Position numbers and translations under genes: made by a program. The notes under the pieces were generated by a model. The model did no database searches. It had not been told where the DNA came from and saw only the letters and a list, made by a program, of their open reading frames with translations. A stretch of DNA of 64,000 nucleotides from Brevundimonas sp. LM2 (GTDB lineage Bacteria; Pseudomonadota; Alphaproteobacteria; Caulobacterales; Caulobacteraceae). Below are positions 48,006-57,305 of this stretch, one piece after another; position 1 is the stretch's first letter, and every line of letters starts with the position of its first letter. Where the stretch lies: assembly GCF_002002865.1 (NCBI RefSeq), contig NZ_CP019508.1:2274501-2338500 (forward strand), in the 5' to 3' direction.

Positions 48006-49412
48006 ATGTCGAACCCCTCCCCTGCCGTCCTCGCTGAACTGAAGAGCGCGCTTGGCCCCTCCGGCTGGACCGAGGACGCCGCCGAGATCGCGCCTTGGCT
48101 GACCGAATGGCGCAACCGCTGGCAGGGCCACACGCCGCTGATGCTGAAGCCCGCGACCACGGCGGAGGTGGCCCAGGCCGTGGCCATCTGCGCGCGGCAC
48201 GGGGTGGCTATCGTGCCCCAGGGCGGCGATACCGGCCTGGTCGGCGGGCAGATCCCCTATGGCGAGGTGCTGCTGTCGACGCGGCGTCTACGTACCGTGC
48301 GCGACGTCACACCGCTGGACGACGCCATGACCGTGGAGGCCGGCGTCACCCTGCTGGAGGCGCAGCAGCTGGCGGCCAAGGCGGACCGTTTCTTCCCCCT
48401 CAGTCTCGCGGCCGAGGGCACGGCGACGATCGGCGGCGTGATCTCGACCAATGCCGGGGGAACGGCCGTGATCCGCTACGGCGTCATGCGGGACCTGGTC
48501 CTGGGCCTGGAGGCGGTCATGCCGGACGGCCAGGTGTTCAACGGGCTGAAGCGGTTGCGCAAGGACAACACCGGCTACGATTTGAAACAGCTGCTGATCG
48601 GGGCCGAGGGGACGCTGGGCGTCGTCACCGCCGCGACGTTGAAACTGTTCCCCATCATGCGCAGCCGCGCCACGGCGGTCGTCGGCCTGGCCGATCCCCA
48701 TGCCGCGATCCAGCTGCTGGCCCGCGCCAAGTCAGAGACCGGCGGCGGGGTCGAGGCGTTCGAGCTGATGAAACGGGTCGGCGTCGACTTCGCCCTGAAA
48801 CACATCCCCGGCGTCCGCGAGCCGCTCGACAGCGTCCAGCCCTGGTACGCCCTGATCGAGCTGACCTCGGGCGAGCCCGGCGCGGCCGAGGCGGGGATGG
48901 AGCGGATCCTGACCGCCGCCTTCGAGGTGGACCTGATCACCGACGCCGCCATCGCCCAGAACGAGGCCCAGGCCCGCGACTTCTGGAAGCTGCGCGAGGA
49001 GCAGTCGGCGGCCCAGAAGCCCGAGGGCGGCGGCTGGAAGCACGACGTCTCGGTCCCCGTCAGCCGCATCGCCGACTTCCTCGACGAGGCCACGGCCGCC
49101 GTCGAACGGTTCGAGCCGGGGGCCCGGGTCAGCGCTTTCGGCCACGTCGGCGACGGCAATATGCACTACGACGTCCTGTGCCCGCCGGGGGCCGACCTGA
49201 AGGCCTTCCTGGGTCGGTGGGAAGCCGGGTCCGAGGTCGTCCACGACATCGTCGCCCGATACGAAGGCTCCATCAGCGCCGAGCACGGCCTGGGTCGGCT
49301 AAAAACCGAAGAGGCCCGGCGCTACAAATCGCCGCTGGAGATCGCCACGATGCAGGCCATCCGCGCCGCCATCGACCCCCAGCGGATCATGAATCCGGCG
49401 GTCCTGTTCTGA
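48006..49412 (+). CDS. FAD-linked D-2-hydroxyacid dehydrogenase (GlcD/D2HGDH type)
   Basis: 468 residues. The FAD-binding PCMH domain shows VPQGGDTGLVGGQIP and GTATIGGVISTNAGGT; the C-terminal oxidase domain shows GHVGDGNMHYDVLCP and AEHGLGRLK. These are the motifs of D-lactate and D-2-hydroxyglutarate dehydrogenases, which oxidise a 2-hydroxyacid and pass electrons to a quinone or ETF. No iron-sulfur partner subunit (GlcF) is next to it. D-2-hydroxyglutarate is the likeliest substrate, but D-lactate cannot be ruled out. Confidence 0.88.
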   Translation: MSNPSPAVLAELKSALGPSGWTEDAAEIAPWLTEWRNRWQGHTPLMLKPATTAEVAQAVAICARHGVAIVPQGGDTGLVGGQIPYGEVLLSTRRLRTVRDVTPLDDAMTVEAGVTLLEAQQLAAKADRFFPLSLAAEGTATIGGVISTNAGGTAVIRYGVMRDLVLGLEAVMPDGQVFNGLKRLRKDNTGYDLKQLLIGAEGTLGVVTAATLKLFPIMRSRATAVVGLADPHAAIQLLARAKSETGGGVEAFELMKRVGVDFALKHIPGVREPLDSVQPWYALIELTSGEPGAAEAGMERILTAAFEVDLITDAAIAQNEAQARDFWKLREEQSAAQKPEGGGWKHDVSVPVSRIADFLDEATAAVERFEPGARVSAFGHVGDGNMHYDVLCPPGADLKAFLGRWEAGSEVVHDIVARYEGSISAEHGLGRLKTEEARRYKSPLEIATMQAIRAAIDPQRIMNPAVLF

Positions 49413-49483
49413 GGCGAACGACCACCTTCATTCCGTCACCGAACCGGCCTAGACCCCGCGCCTGACAAACGGAGCGCCCTGCC

Positions 49484-50248
49484 TTGCTGATCGTGCTGTC
49501 CCCGGCCAAGCGGCTGGACTTCTCCGAACCCGACCGGGCCGTGCCCGCGACCCAGCCGAGGTTCACCGACGACCTGGCCCAGCTGGCCAGGACCGCCAAG
49601 CGGCAGACCAAGGCTGACCTGCGCAAGCTGATGAGCATCTCCGACGACCTGGCCCGACTGAACCGCGAGCGGTTCCAGGCCTTCGACCCCGCAGCGACCG
49701 AGGTCGGCGTCCAGGCCGCCCTCGCCTTCGCCGGCGACGTCTATCAGGGACTGGAGGCCCGCACGCTCGACGACACGGCGCTGGCCTTCGCCCAGGACCA
49801 TCTTCGGATCCTGTCGGGCCTGTATGGCCTGCTGCGGCCGCTGGATCGGATCCAGCCCTATCGGCTGGAGATGGGGGTGCGGCTGAAGACGCGACGCGGC
49901 TCCAGCCTGTACGATTTCTGGGGCGACCGGATCTCGAAACAGCTCAACGCCGACGCCGAGAGCCAGTCGGACCCCACGCTGGTCAATCTGGCCAGCCAGG
50001 AATATTTCGGCGCGGTCGACGCCAAGGCTCTGAGGCTGGCGGTCGTCACGCCGCAGTTCCGCGAAAACAAGGACGGAGAAAGCCGCATCATCTCCTTCTT
50101 CGCCAAGAAGGCCCGCGGCGCGATGGCCCGGTTCGCCATCGACGAACGCATCGAAACCGCGACGGACCTGAAGGCGTTCGACCGGGACGGCTATCGCTTC
50201 GACAAGACCGCCTCGAACGACAGCGACTGGATATTCACCCGATCCTGA
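49484..50248 (+). CDS. yaaA: Peroxide stress resistance protein YaaA
   Basis: 254 residues starting at a TTG at 49484; LIVLSPAKRLDF is the family N-terminus, so this rare start codon is well supported. YaaA (DUF328) limits iron-driven damage under hydrogen peroxide. Later segments LYGLLRPLDRIQPYRLEMG and FFAKKARGAMARFAIDE are conserved. A weak ribosome site (GGAGCG) stands upstream. It stands alone between a dehydrogenase gene and bdhA. Confidence 0.93.
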   Translation: MLIVLSPAKRLDFSEPDRAVPATQPRFTDDLAQLARTAKRQTKADLRKLMSISDDLARLNRERFQAFDPAATEVGVQAALAFAGDVYQGLEARTLDDTALAFAQDHLRILSGLYGLLRPLDRIQPYRLEMGVRLKTRRGSSLYDFWGDRISKQLNADAESQSDPTLVNLASQEYFGAVDAKALRLAVVTPQFRENKDGESRIISFFAKKARGAMARFAIDERIETATDLKAFDRDGYRFDKTASNDSDWIFTRS

Positions 50249-50355
50249 AATTCCGCCCGGCCTGTCGCCTTAACCGACGCGACCCGCTAGGCTGTCCCGA
50301 CCGAAAGACCGTCGCCCCCGGGCAGACGCCAAGAAACCAGAGTGGACGAGACCCG

Positions 50356-51204
50356 ATGTTCCAGTGGCCCGGCAAGAAGGATGGCGAAGCGACCGAGCGT
50401 CCCGTCTATCGCGATCCCAACGACCTGAAGGGTCAGGTCGCGGTCATCTCCGGCTCGACCTCGGGCATCGGCCTGGCTCTGGCGCGCGCCGTGGCCTCGC
50501 GCGGCGGCGACGTGGTGCTGAACGGTCTGGGCGACCCGTCCGAGATCGAGCGCACCCGGGCCGAGCTGGAGGCCAGCTGCGGCGTCCGGGTCCGCTACCA
50601 CGCCGCCGACATGCTGAAGGGCGACGAGGTCGCCGACATGGTCGCCTTCGGCAAGCACCAGCTGGGTCGGGTCGACATCCTGGTCAACAACGCCGGCATC
50701 CAGCATGTCGAGGCGGTCGAGAAATTTCCGTCCGACAAGTGGGAACAGATCATCGCCATCAACCTGTCCTCGACCTTCTACGCCACCCGCGCCGCCATCC
50801 CGATCATGAAGGCCCAGGGCCGCGGCCGGATCGTCAACATCGCCAGCGCCCACGGCCTGGTCGCCAGCCCGTACAAGTCGGCCTATGTCGCGGCCAAGCA
50901 CGGCGTGCTGGGCTTCACCAAGACGGTGGCGCTGGAGCTGGCGCGCGACAACATCACCTGCAACGCCATCTGCCCCGGCTATGTCGAGACGCCCCTGGTC
51001 CAGTCGCAGATCGCGGACCAGGCCCGGGCGCGCGGCATCTCCAAGGAAAAGGTCGTCACCGACGTGATCCTGGAGGCCCAGCCGACGAAACAGTTCGTCA
51101 CCACCGATCAGATCGCGGGCCTGTTCCTGTATCTGATCTCCGACCTGGGGGCCTCGGCCAACGGGGCGGCCTTCCCGATCGACGGCGGCTGGACCGCGCA
51201 ATAG
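50356..51204 (+). CDS. bdhA: 3-hydroxybutyrate dehydrogenase (SDR)
   Basis: 282 residues. SGSTSGIGLALARAVASRGG is the cofactor-binding motif; NNAGIQHV and SAYVAAKHGVLGFTK (Tyr-x-x-x-Lys) complete the active site. The sequence around NIASAHGLVASPYKSAYV is characteristic of D-3-hydroxybutyrate dehydrogenase, which feeds PHB breakdown products into acetoacetate. An N-terminal 20-residue extension is present. It is followed after 21 bases by a patatin gene, an arrangement known in other alphaproteobacteria. Confidence 0.92.
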   Translation: MFQWPGKKDGEATERPVYRDPNDLKGQVAVISGSTSGIGLALARAVASRGGDVVLNGLGDPSEIERTRAELEASCGVRVRYHAADMLKGDEVADMVAFGKHQLGRVDILVNNAGIQHVEAVEKFPSDKWEQIIAINLSSTFYATRAAIPIMKAQGRGRIVNIASAHGLVASPYKSAYVAAKHGVLGFTKTVALELARDNITCNAICPGYVETPLVQSQIADQARARGISKEKVVTDVILEAQPTKQFVTTDQIAGLFLYLISDLGASANGAAFPIDGGWTAQ

Positions 51205-51225
51205 ACGGCACACACTGGGGGACGG

Positions 51226-52311
51226 ATGGCGCTTTTCAGACGCAAGACCACCCCGGCACCCGCGCCGGCCCCGGTCGATTTGACCCCGACAGCCCCGCGT
51301 CCGATCTGCCTGGGGCTGCAGGGCGGCGGCGCGCACGGGGCCTTCCAGTGGGGCGTTCTCGACCGACTGCTGGAAGACGGGCGGCTGGACATCCGCGCCG
51401 TGACCGCCTCCTCGGCCGGAGCGATGAACGGCGCGGCCCTGGTCTCGGGCCTGGCCACCGGAGGAGCCGACGGCGCGCGCAGGACGCTGGATAAGCTGTG
51501 GCGCGAGACCAACCAGTCGGGCGGCAAGAACGTGTTCGGCGACACCTCGATCTGGTCCAACGCCCTGACCCCGGCCTGGCTGAAGGACACCACCTTGTGG
51601 CGGGCGTCCGAGACCCTGGCGATGTCGATGTCGCCCTATGAGTTCAATCCGCTCAATCACCATCCGCTGAACCGGGTGTTGGCCGCCACCCTCGATTTCG
51701 AGGCGATTCAGGGCTCCGACGTCAAGCTGCACGTGGCCGCCACCGCCGTACGCCACGCCCGGTCGCGGGTCTTCAAAAACACCGAGATCACCGACCAGGT
51801 CCTGCTGGCCTCCGCCTGCCTGCCCCAGCTGTTCCAGGCGGTGGAGATCGACGGCGAGCCCTATTGGGACGGCGGCTATCTGGCCAATCCACCGCTGTGG
51901 CCGCTGTTCTATGAGGACACGCCCGACGACGTTCTGCTGATCACCCTGAACGCCTTCGAGCGCGCCGACACGCCCAAGGCCCCGGGCGACATCATGGACC
52001 GGCTGAACGAGGTCGTCTTCAACGCCCCCCTGGTGGCCGAACTGCGCGCCGTCGCTTTCGTCCAGGACCTGATCGAACAGGGCCGCCTGACGCCGTCGGC
52101 CCAGGACCGCTATCGCAACGTCCTGATGCACGCCATCGAGGCCGACAGCTGGCTGGGCGACCTGTCGCTGGGGTCCAAGTTCAACACCGAATGGACCTTT
52201 CTCAACGACCTGAAAACGCGCGGCCGGGCGGCGGCGGAGGAATGGCTGCGGAGCTGTTTCGGCGACGTGGGCGTGCGGTCGAGCGTCGATCTGCAGGCGC
52301 GGTTTGGGTGA
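51226..52311 (+). CDS. Patatin-like phospholipase with DUF3734
   Basis: 361 residues. The patatin core has GLQGGGAHGAFQWGVLDRL (oxyanion hole), ASSAGAMNG around the catalytic Ser (Ala instead of the first Gly in GxSxG) and DGGY with the catalytic Asp. The C-terminal DUF3734 portion is recognised by DIMDRLNEVVFNAPLVAELRAVAFV. Patatins hydrolyse acyl esters of phospholipids or polyesters. Its place after bdhA suggests a link to polyhydroxybutyrate or membrane lipid turnover. A hairpin follows the stop. Confidence 0.88.
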   Translation: MALFRRKTTPAPAPAPVDLTPTAPRPICLGLQGGGAHGAFQWGVLDRLLEDGRLDIRAVTASSAGAMNGAALVSGLATGGADGARRTLDKLWRETNQSGGKNVFGDTSIWSNALTPAWLKDTTLWRASETLAMSMSPYEFNPLNHHPLNRVLAATLDFEAIQGSDVKLHVAATAVRHARSRVFKNTEITDQVLLASACLPQLFQAVEIDGEPYWDGGYLANPPLWPLFYEDTPDDVLLITLNAFERADTPKAPGDIMDRLNEVVFNAPLVAELRAVAFVQDLIEQGRLTPSAQDRYRNVLMHAIEADSWLGDLSLGSKFNTEWTFLNDLKTRGRAAAEEWLRSCFGDVGVRSSVDLQARFG

Positions 52312-52317
52312 GCCTCT

Positions 52318-52508
52318 CCCTCTCCCGTTGGGAGAGGGCTTGAGCGCCCGAGAGCGGAGCGATCGGTCTTGCGCGAAAGGGTGAGGGTCGGGTGCTTGGG
52401 TGGGCGTAAGCCGTGGCGAGGTCGATGCGGCGGCTTACGCCGGCGGACAGAGCCGACCCTGATCAGTCCGCTTCGCGGCCACCTTCTGCCAATGGGAGAA
52501 GGACGTAA
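52318..52508. repeat. Intergenic inverted-repeat element, class 2, with terminator hairpin
   Basis: CCCTCTCCC (52318-52326) and GGGAGAGGG (52330-52338) make a nine-pair hairpin just after the patatin stop, a likely terminator. Inside, GGCGTAAGCCG (52403-52413) is inverted as CGGCTTACGCC (52431-52441), and GGGTCGG is matched by CCGACCC further on. The phrase GAGCGGAGCGA is shared with 39057-39219. The whole gap to the next gene, tsaC-like, is filled by this element. Confidence 0.6.
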
Positions 52509-52511
52509 AAG

Positions 52512-53489
52512 TTACCCCACAAACCCCGCCGCCCGCCTGAGCCGGTCGTTGATCGCCTCGCCGAGGCCCGCCATCGGCACCGGGGCCACGGCGATGCCAA
52601 CGGGATGCTGCCGGTCCGCCTCGCGCAGCAGGCGGAACAGGTTCGCCGCGGCCTCGCGCGGGTCGCCCGACAGGCTAAGGCTCCAACGAGCCGCCCCCAC
52701 GCCCGGGCCGAAACCCAGCAGGATCTCGCCCTCCCGCGCGGCCTCCACGTCGATGCGGACGGGGGCGTCGGGGGCGTAGTGGGTGGTCAGGCGGCCGGGG
52801 GAGCGGTGGCCCTCCCCGCCCCGATCGAGCGGGCCGACCAGGGCCTCGATCTGGTCGCGGGTCACGGCCCCGGGCCGCAGCAGGGCGACGCGGCCGTCCA
52901 GCACCGAGACGACCGTGCTCTCCACCCCCACGGCGCAGGGGCCGCCATCCAGGGCGGCGGCGGCGGACGCCCCCGTCTCCTCCACTGCATCGGCGAAGGT
53001 CGTCGGGCTGGGGCGGCCGGAGCGGTTGGCCGAGGGCGCGACGACGGGGCCGCCGAAGGCCGCCAGCACGGCCCGCGCGACCGGGTGACCCGGCACCCGC
53101 ACCGCGACGCTGTCCAGACCCGCCCGCGCCAGGTCGCAGACCCGCTCGCCCGGCCGGACCGGAGCCACGATCGTCAGGGGGCCGGGCCAGAAGGCGGCGG
53201 CCAGGGTTCGGGCCGCATCGTCGAACACGGCGATGGCCTCGGCGGACTCGGCGTCGGCGACATGGGCGATCAGGGGGTTGAACCGGGGCCGGCCCTTGGC
53301 CTCGAAGATGCGGGCCACGGCCTCGGCCTGGCCGGCGTCGGCGGCGAGGCCATAGACGGTCTCGGTCGGCAGGATCAACAGCGCGCCGGCGCGCAGCGCG
53401 GCGACGGCCGCGTCCAGATCCTCGCTCAGGCCGGTCGAGTCGCCAGCGAGACGTCCACCCGGACCTGTCGGCCGATCAGCCTGTTCCAC
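52512..53489 (-). CDS. L-threonylcarbamoyladenylate synthase (Sua5 type)
   Basis: 325 residues from a GTG at 53489, which overlaps the end of the YceI gene by 64 bases; no ATG or GTG lies between there and the recognisable core, so the start is uncertain. The Sua5/YciO/YrdC domain opens with ILPTETVYGLAADA, and AKGRPRFNPL and APSANRSGRPSPTT follow. A C-terminal Sua5 domain (about residues 215-325) is present. It makes threonylcarbamoyl-AMP for the universal t6A37 tRNA modification with TsaD, TsaB and TsaE. Confidence 0.9.
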   Translation of the reverse strand: MEQADRPTGPGGRLAGDSTGLSEDLDAAVAALRAGALLILPTETVYGLAADAGQAEAVARIFEAKGRPRFNPLIAHVADAESAEAIAVFDDAARTLAAAFWPGPLTIVAPVRPGERVCDLARAGLDSVAVRVPGHPVARAVLAAFGGPVVAPSANRSGRPSPTTFADAVEETGASAAAALDGGPCAVGVESTVVSVLDGRVALLRPGAVTRDQIEALVGPLDRGGEGHRSPGRLTTHYAPDAPVRIDVEAAREGEILLGFGPGVGAARWSLSLSGDPREAAANLFRLLREADRQHPVGIAVAPVPMAGLGEAINDRLRRAAGFVG

Positions 53490-54004
53490 GATCCCTGCGT
53501 TCCAATCCCATAGGCGGCCCGGTCCAGCGAGAAGCCGCCGGTCATCTGCACCGTCTGGCCTGCGCTGCGCAAGGTCACGGGAAAGCGGACCGGCCGGGTC
53601 ACGCCCTTCATCGTCACATCCGCCTCGGCGGTGAACCGCTCGCCCTCCAGCCGCCGCAGCGACGTCAGGCGAAAGCGGATGTCGGGGAACCGCGCGGTGT
53701 CCAGCAGGGCGGGGCCGATGGCTGGCTGGGTCAGGGATGCGTTGTCCATGCGCAACGAGGCGGCCTGCACCGTCACGGCGACCCACGCCGCCTCGGGCGC
53801 TTCGGGATCGAACCGGACGTCGGCCTCCCAGCGCTCGAACCGTCCGCTGCGATGGCCCAAGGGACTGGCCACCCGCATCGTGATGCTGGACTGCGCGGGC
53901 ACCACCGACCACCGGCTGACCTGGGCCAGCACCGGCGGGCCGCCGAGGGCGCATACCCCGACCGCGAGCAGGATCAGGGCCGACAGGGACCGGCGGCTGA
54001 CCAT
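53426..54004 (-). CDS. YceI family periplasmic protein
   Basis: 192 residues with a signal peptide (ALILLAVGVCALGGPPVLAQ). The lipocalin-like YceI barrel is visible as WSVVPAQSSITMRVASPLGHRSGRF, FPDIRFRLTSLRR and MKGVTRPVRFPVTLR. YceI proteins bind isoprenoid lipids such as ubiquinone precursors. It is next to a cytochrome b561 gene, a frequent pairing, and the two are in the same direction with an eight-base gap. Its end overlaps the downstream tRNA-modification gene. Confidence 0.9.
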   Translation of the reverse strand: MVSRRSLSALILLAVGVCALGGPPVLAQVSRWSVVPAQSSITMRVASPLGHRSGRFERWEADVRFDPEAPEAAWVAVTVQAASLRMDNASLTQPAIGPALLDTARFPDIRFRLTSLRRLEGERFTAEADVTMKGVTRPVRFPVTLRSAGQTVQMTGGFSLDRAAYGIGTQGSWNRLIGRQVRVDVSLATRPA

Positions 54005-54011
54005 CAGGGCC

Positions 54012-54563
54012 TCAGGGGCGGCGCGGGATGAAGGGGATCATCCGATGCAGGACGTTGTCGCGGTCCACGAAATGGTGCTTCAGCGCCGCCAGAACGTGCA
54101 GGGCCAGCAGGACGTAGAGCACCTTCACCCCCAGCTCGTGCATATCCATGAAGGTGCCCGCCAGCTCGCGGCTCTGCGGCAGGGGCAGCAGGGGCCAGTT
54201 GAACAGGCCGAAATAGGAGATGTCGCGCCCGCCCGCGCTGGACGCCGCCCATCCGCCCAGCGGCAGGCCGATCAGCAGGACGTAGAACAGCACATGCGTC
54301 GTCCGCGCGGCGATCTTCTGCCAGCCCGGGGTCCCGGCCGGCAGGGGAATGGCCGGATTGGCGATCCGCCAGCCGATCCGGGCGAGGGTGAGGACCAGGA
54401 TGGTCAGGCCCACGGCCTTGTGGGTAGCGACGAACTCGCGCGACGCTGGCCCCTCGGTCGCCTCATGCGCGGTGATCAGCAGCACCTGGGTCAGGACCAG
54501 CAGGGCCAGGCCCCAGTGGAAGATCAGGGATACGGTCGAATAGCGATTGCGTGGCTCGGCCAT
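54012..54563 (-). CDS. Cytochrome b561 (CybB type)
   Basis: 183 residues with four membrane helices. Haem ligands are expected in FHWGLALLVLTQ, ATHKAVGLTILVL, MHELGVKVLYVLLALHVL and KHHFVDRD, where the His residues fall in the positions used by di-haem b561. It likely passes electrons between ubiquinol and an acceptor such as superoxide or a periplasmic redox partner. It is eight bases upstream of the YceI gene. The ATG at 54563 is the natural start. Confidence 0.9.
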   Translation of the reverse strand: MAEPRNRYSTVSLIFHWGLALLVLTQVLLITAHEATEGPASREFVATHKAVGLTILVLTLARIGWRIANPAIPLPAGTPGWQKIAARTTHVLFYVLLIGLPLGGWAASSAGGRDISYFGLFNWPLLPLPQSRELAGTFMDMHELGVKVLYVLLALHVLAALKHHFVDRDNVLHRMIPFIPRRP

Positions 54564-54709
54564 GCGTCATTCCCCCAAGGATTGATCGGCGACAGCTTGG
54601 CGCACATGGGGCCGGACTCCAAGCCATCCCTTGCCTGACGTCGCGGCATGGTCACATGAAGACGATGAACGGGGCGGCCTAAAGCTCCGACGTATCGAGG
54701 AAGCTTCCC

Positions 54710-56491
54710 ATGACCTATCGCGCCCCCGTCCGCGACCTGGCCTTCAGCCTGACCGCCGTCGCCGGCATCGACGCCCTGGCCGCCACCGGCGCCTTTCCGG
54801 ACTATGACGCCGACGTCATGGCGGCCGTGCTGGAGGCGGCGGGCCAATTCTCCGAAGGCGTCCTGGCCCCGCTGAACCGGCCGGGCGATCTGGCCGGGGC
54901 GAAATATGCGAACGGGGCCGTCACGGCGGCTCCCGGATTCGCCGACGCCTATCGCCAGTTCGCGGCCGGGGGCTGGACCGGCCTGGCCGCCCCCGCCTCG
55001 GCCGGTGGGCAGGCCCTGCCCAAGGCGCTGGAGCTGGCCGCCTTCGAGACGGTGCACGCGGCCAACATGGCCTTCGGCCTGTGCCCCATGCTGTCGCTGG
55101 CCGCCATCGAGGCGATCGAGGCCCACGGCACCGAGCACCAGAAGACCGCCTATCTGCCCCGCATGGTCTCGGGCGAATGGACCGGGGCCATGTGCCTGAC
55201 CGAGCCGCAGGCCGGGTCCGACCTGGGGGCCCTGACGGCCACGGCCGTGCCCAATGCCGACGGCACCTACAGCCTGACGGGGCAGAAGATCTACATCACC
55301 TGGGGCGACCACGACGCGACGGACAACATCGTCCACATGGTGCTGGCCCGCCTGCCCGACGCCCCGGCCGGGCCCAAGGGCATCAGCCTGTTCCTGGCCA
55401 ACAAATATCTGGTGAACCCCGACGGCACCCTGGGCGATCGCAACGCCTTCCGGCCCGTCGGCATCGAGCACAAGCTGGGCATCCATGCCTCGCCCACCTG
55501 CACCATGGCCTATGAGGGCGCGACCGCCGAACTGGTCGGCCGGCCCAACGAAGGCCTGGCCCATATGTTCGTCATGATGAACGCGGCCCGGGTCGGGGTC
55601 GGCATGGAGGGCGTCGGCATCGCGGACCGCGCCTATCAGCACGCCCTGGCCTATGCCCTGGACCGGCCTCAGGGCCGCTCGGTCTGGACCGGCGAGTCGG
55701 GCGCGCCGATCTTCGACCACCCCGACGTCCGCCGCACCCTGTCGGTGATGAAGGCCCGGATCGAGGCGGCCCGCGCGCTGTGCCTGTCGACCGGCGTGGC
55801 CGCCGACATGGCCCGCCATGCCGCGCCCGACCAACGCGCTCACTGGAAGGGCCGCGAGGACCTGTTGACCCCGATCGCCAAGGCCTGGTCCACCGACGTC
55901 GGCGTCGATGTGGCGTCCCAGGGCGTGCAGATCCACGGCGGCATGGGTTTCGTCGAGGAGACGGGGGCAGCCCAGTTCTATCGCGACGCCCGCATCGCCC
56001 CGATCTATGAGGGCACCAACGGCATCCAGGCCATGGACCTGGTCGGGCGCAAGCTGTCGCAGGACGGCGGGGCCTCGGCCAAGGCCATCATCGCCGAGAT
56101 GAAGGCAACCCTGAAGGACCTGGCCGGCCTGTACACCGGCAAGCCGGTCGAGCGCTTCGCCACCGCCATCGCGGCGGTCGAGGACGCCACCCTGTGGATC
56201 CTGGATCGCAAGGCCGATGCGGACGGCGCCGCCGACGTCCTGGCCGCGGCGGACGCCTATCTGAAGCTGATGGGCGACGTCATCGGCGGCTGGATGCTGG
56301 CCAAGGGGGCGCTGGCCGCCAAGGCGCGGCTGGCGGCGAACGACGGCGACCAGGCCTGGCTGGAAGGCAAGATCGCCCTGTACGAGATCTATGCCGCCAA
56401 CATCCTGGGCCATGCCTCCAGCCGCCTCGCGGCCGTGGGCCAGGGCGGCGACCTGCTGAGGCGCATGGATCGCGCAGCCCTGGGGGTTTGA
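54710..56491 (+). CDS. Acyl-CoA dehydrogenase with C-terminal extension
   Basis: 593 residues, longer than classical 380-residue enzymes. ADFE-like core segments are LTEPQAGSDLGALTATA (substrate/FAD), QKIYITWGDHD, and ARIAPIYEGTNGIQAMDLVGRK with the catalytic Glu region. The N-terminus starts MTYRAPVRDLAFSLTAVAG. The last 130 residues form a helical domain typical of FadE-like enzymes described as DmdC or long-chain type. It oxidises acyl-CoA to enoyl-CoA in fatty acid breakdown. A palindromic repeat follows its stop. Confidence 0.92.
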   Translation: MTYRAPVRDLAFSLTAVAGIDALAATGAFPDYDADVMAAVLEAAGQFSEGVLAPLNRPGDLAGAKYANGAVTAAPGFADAYRQFAAGGWTGLAAPASAGGQALPKALELAAFETVHAANMAFGLCPMLSLAAIEAIEAHGTEHQKTAYLPRMVSGEWTGAMCLTEPQAGSDLGALTATAVPNADGTYSLTGQKIYITWGDHDATDNIVHMVLARLPDAPAGPKGISLFLANKYLVNPDGTLGDRNAFRPVGIEHKLGIHASPTCTMAYEGATAELVGRPNEGLAHMFVMMNAARVGVGMEGVGIADRAYQHALAYALDRPQGRSVWTGESGAPIFDHPDVRRTLSVMKARIEAARALCLSTGVAADMARHAAPDQRAHWKGREDLLTPIAKAWSTDVGVDVASQGVQIHGGMGFVEETGAAQFYRDARIAPIYEGTNGIQAMDLVGRKLSQDGGASAKAIIAEMKATLKDLAGLYTGKPVERFATAIAAVEDATLWILDRKADADGAADVLAAADAYLKLMGDVIGGWMLAKGALAAKARLAANDGDQAWLEGKIALYEIYAANILGHASSRLAAVGQGGDLLRRMDRAALGV

Positions 56492-56497
56492 AGCTTG

Positions 56498-56566
56498 GGA
56501 GCGCGGACCTCCAGGTCCGCTCTTGGCGGCGTCGAAAGAGAGGGCGGACCTGGAGGTCCGCGCTCC
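56498..56566. repeat. Paired palindromic repeat, copy E
   Basis: Unit one has GCGGACCTCCAGGTCCGC near 56503-56520, unit two GCGGACCTGGAGGTCCGC near 56544-56561. The outer ends GGAGCG and CGCTCC are complementary. It fills the gap between the convergent stops of the acyl-CoA dehydrogenase (56491) and hfsB (56567). Confidence 0.85.
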
Positions 56567-57268
56567 TCAGCCCGTCAGTCGTTTCAGGAAAGCCGGCGGG
56601 CGATAGGTCGAGCGGTTGACCACGACCCCGGCGATCCGGCCGCCGACCGATTCGATCTCGTCGCGCAGGATGACGGGCTCGCTGGCTCCGGACATCTCGC
56701 CGGCGACCACCAGCACCGTGGCGTCCACGAACGGGGCCAGGGTGATCGACAGGTCGCTGCGGTCCGCCGCCGGGGCGTCGATGATGACGGTGTCGGCATG
56801 CTGGCGCATCGCGTCCCAGTAGCGGGGATCGGGCAGAGGCTCGGCCCGCTGGCCGGAGCGCAGCACCTCGGCCCGGAACCGGCTGACCCACAGCCGGCCG
56901 CCGAGGCAGGGTCGGGCGGTCATCAGACGGGCGGGGGCGATCGGCTTGCGGTCCTTGCCGACGACCGGCGGACTGACGACGAAGAAGCAGGATCCGTCCG
57001 GCGAGGACGCGGTGGCGGGGCCCAGGCGACCGAACCGCTCCCAGTCGGCCCCGATCGCCTCCTGCTGACCCGGCTGAGCCAGGTCGGCGTCGATCAGCCA
57101 GACGGGCTTGCGGGCCCGGACGGCGGCCAGCCGGGCGAACTCGCGCGCGACGGTGGAGGCCCCCTCCCCGGTCCCGGCGCAGACGAATTGGATGACCCGT
57201 CCGCGATGGGCGGGAGCCGATCCCAGCGCCGCCCAGAGGCCCGCCATTTCGCTTGTGAGATCGACCAT
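56567..57268 (-). CDS. hfsB: Polysaccharide export-associated P-loop protein (HfsB-like)
   Basis: 233 residues. The sequence resembles bacterial tyrosine kinase/MinD-like domains, but the Walker A reads GTGEGASTVAREFA, with Ala where the P-loop Lys is expected, so it may lack ATPase activity. VWLIDADLAQPG (Walker A') and TVIIDAPAADRSD (Walker B) are recognisable. It follows hfsA in the same direction by 37 bases, as holdfast export gene hfsB does in Caulobacter. The name rests on this gene order and the fold; exact function of HfsB is not established. Confidence 0.75.
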   Translation of the reverse strand: MVDLTSEMAGLWAALGSAPAHRGRVIQFVCAGTGEGASTVAREFARLAAVRARKPVWLIDADLAQPGQQEAIGADWERFGRLGPATASSPDGSCFFVVSPPVVGKDRKPIAPARLMTARPCLGGRLWVSRFRAEVLRSGQRAEPLPDPRYWDAMRQHADTVIIDAPAADRSDLSITLAPFVDATVLVVAGEMSGASEPVILRDEIESVGGRIAGVVVNRSTYRPPAFLKRLTG

Positions 57269-57305
57269 CGAATCGGTTACGCGGTGCCTGTCGTGGGGAA
57301 GGCTA

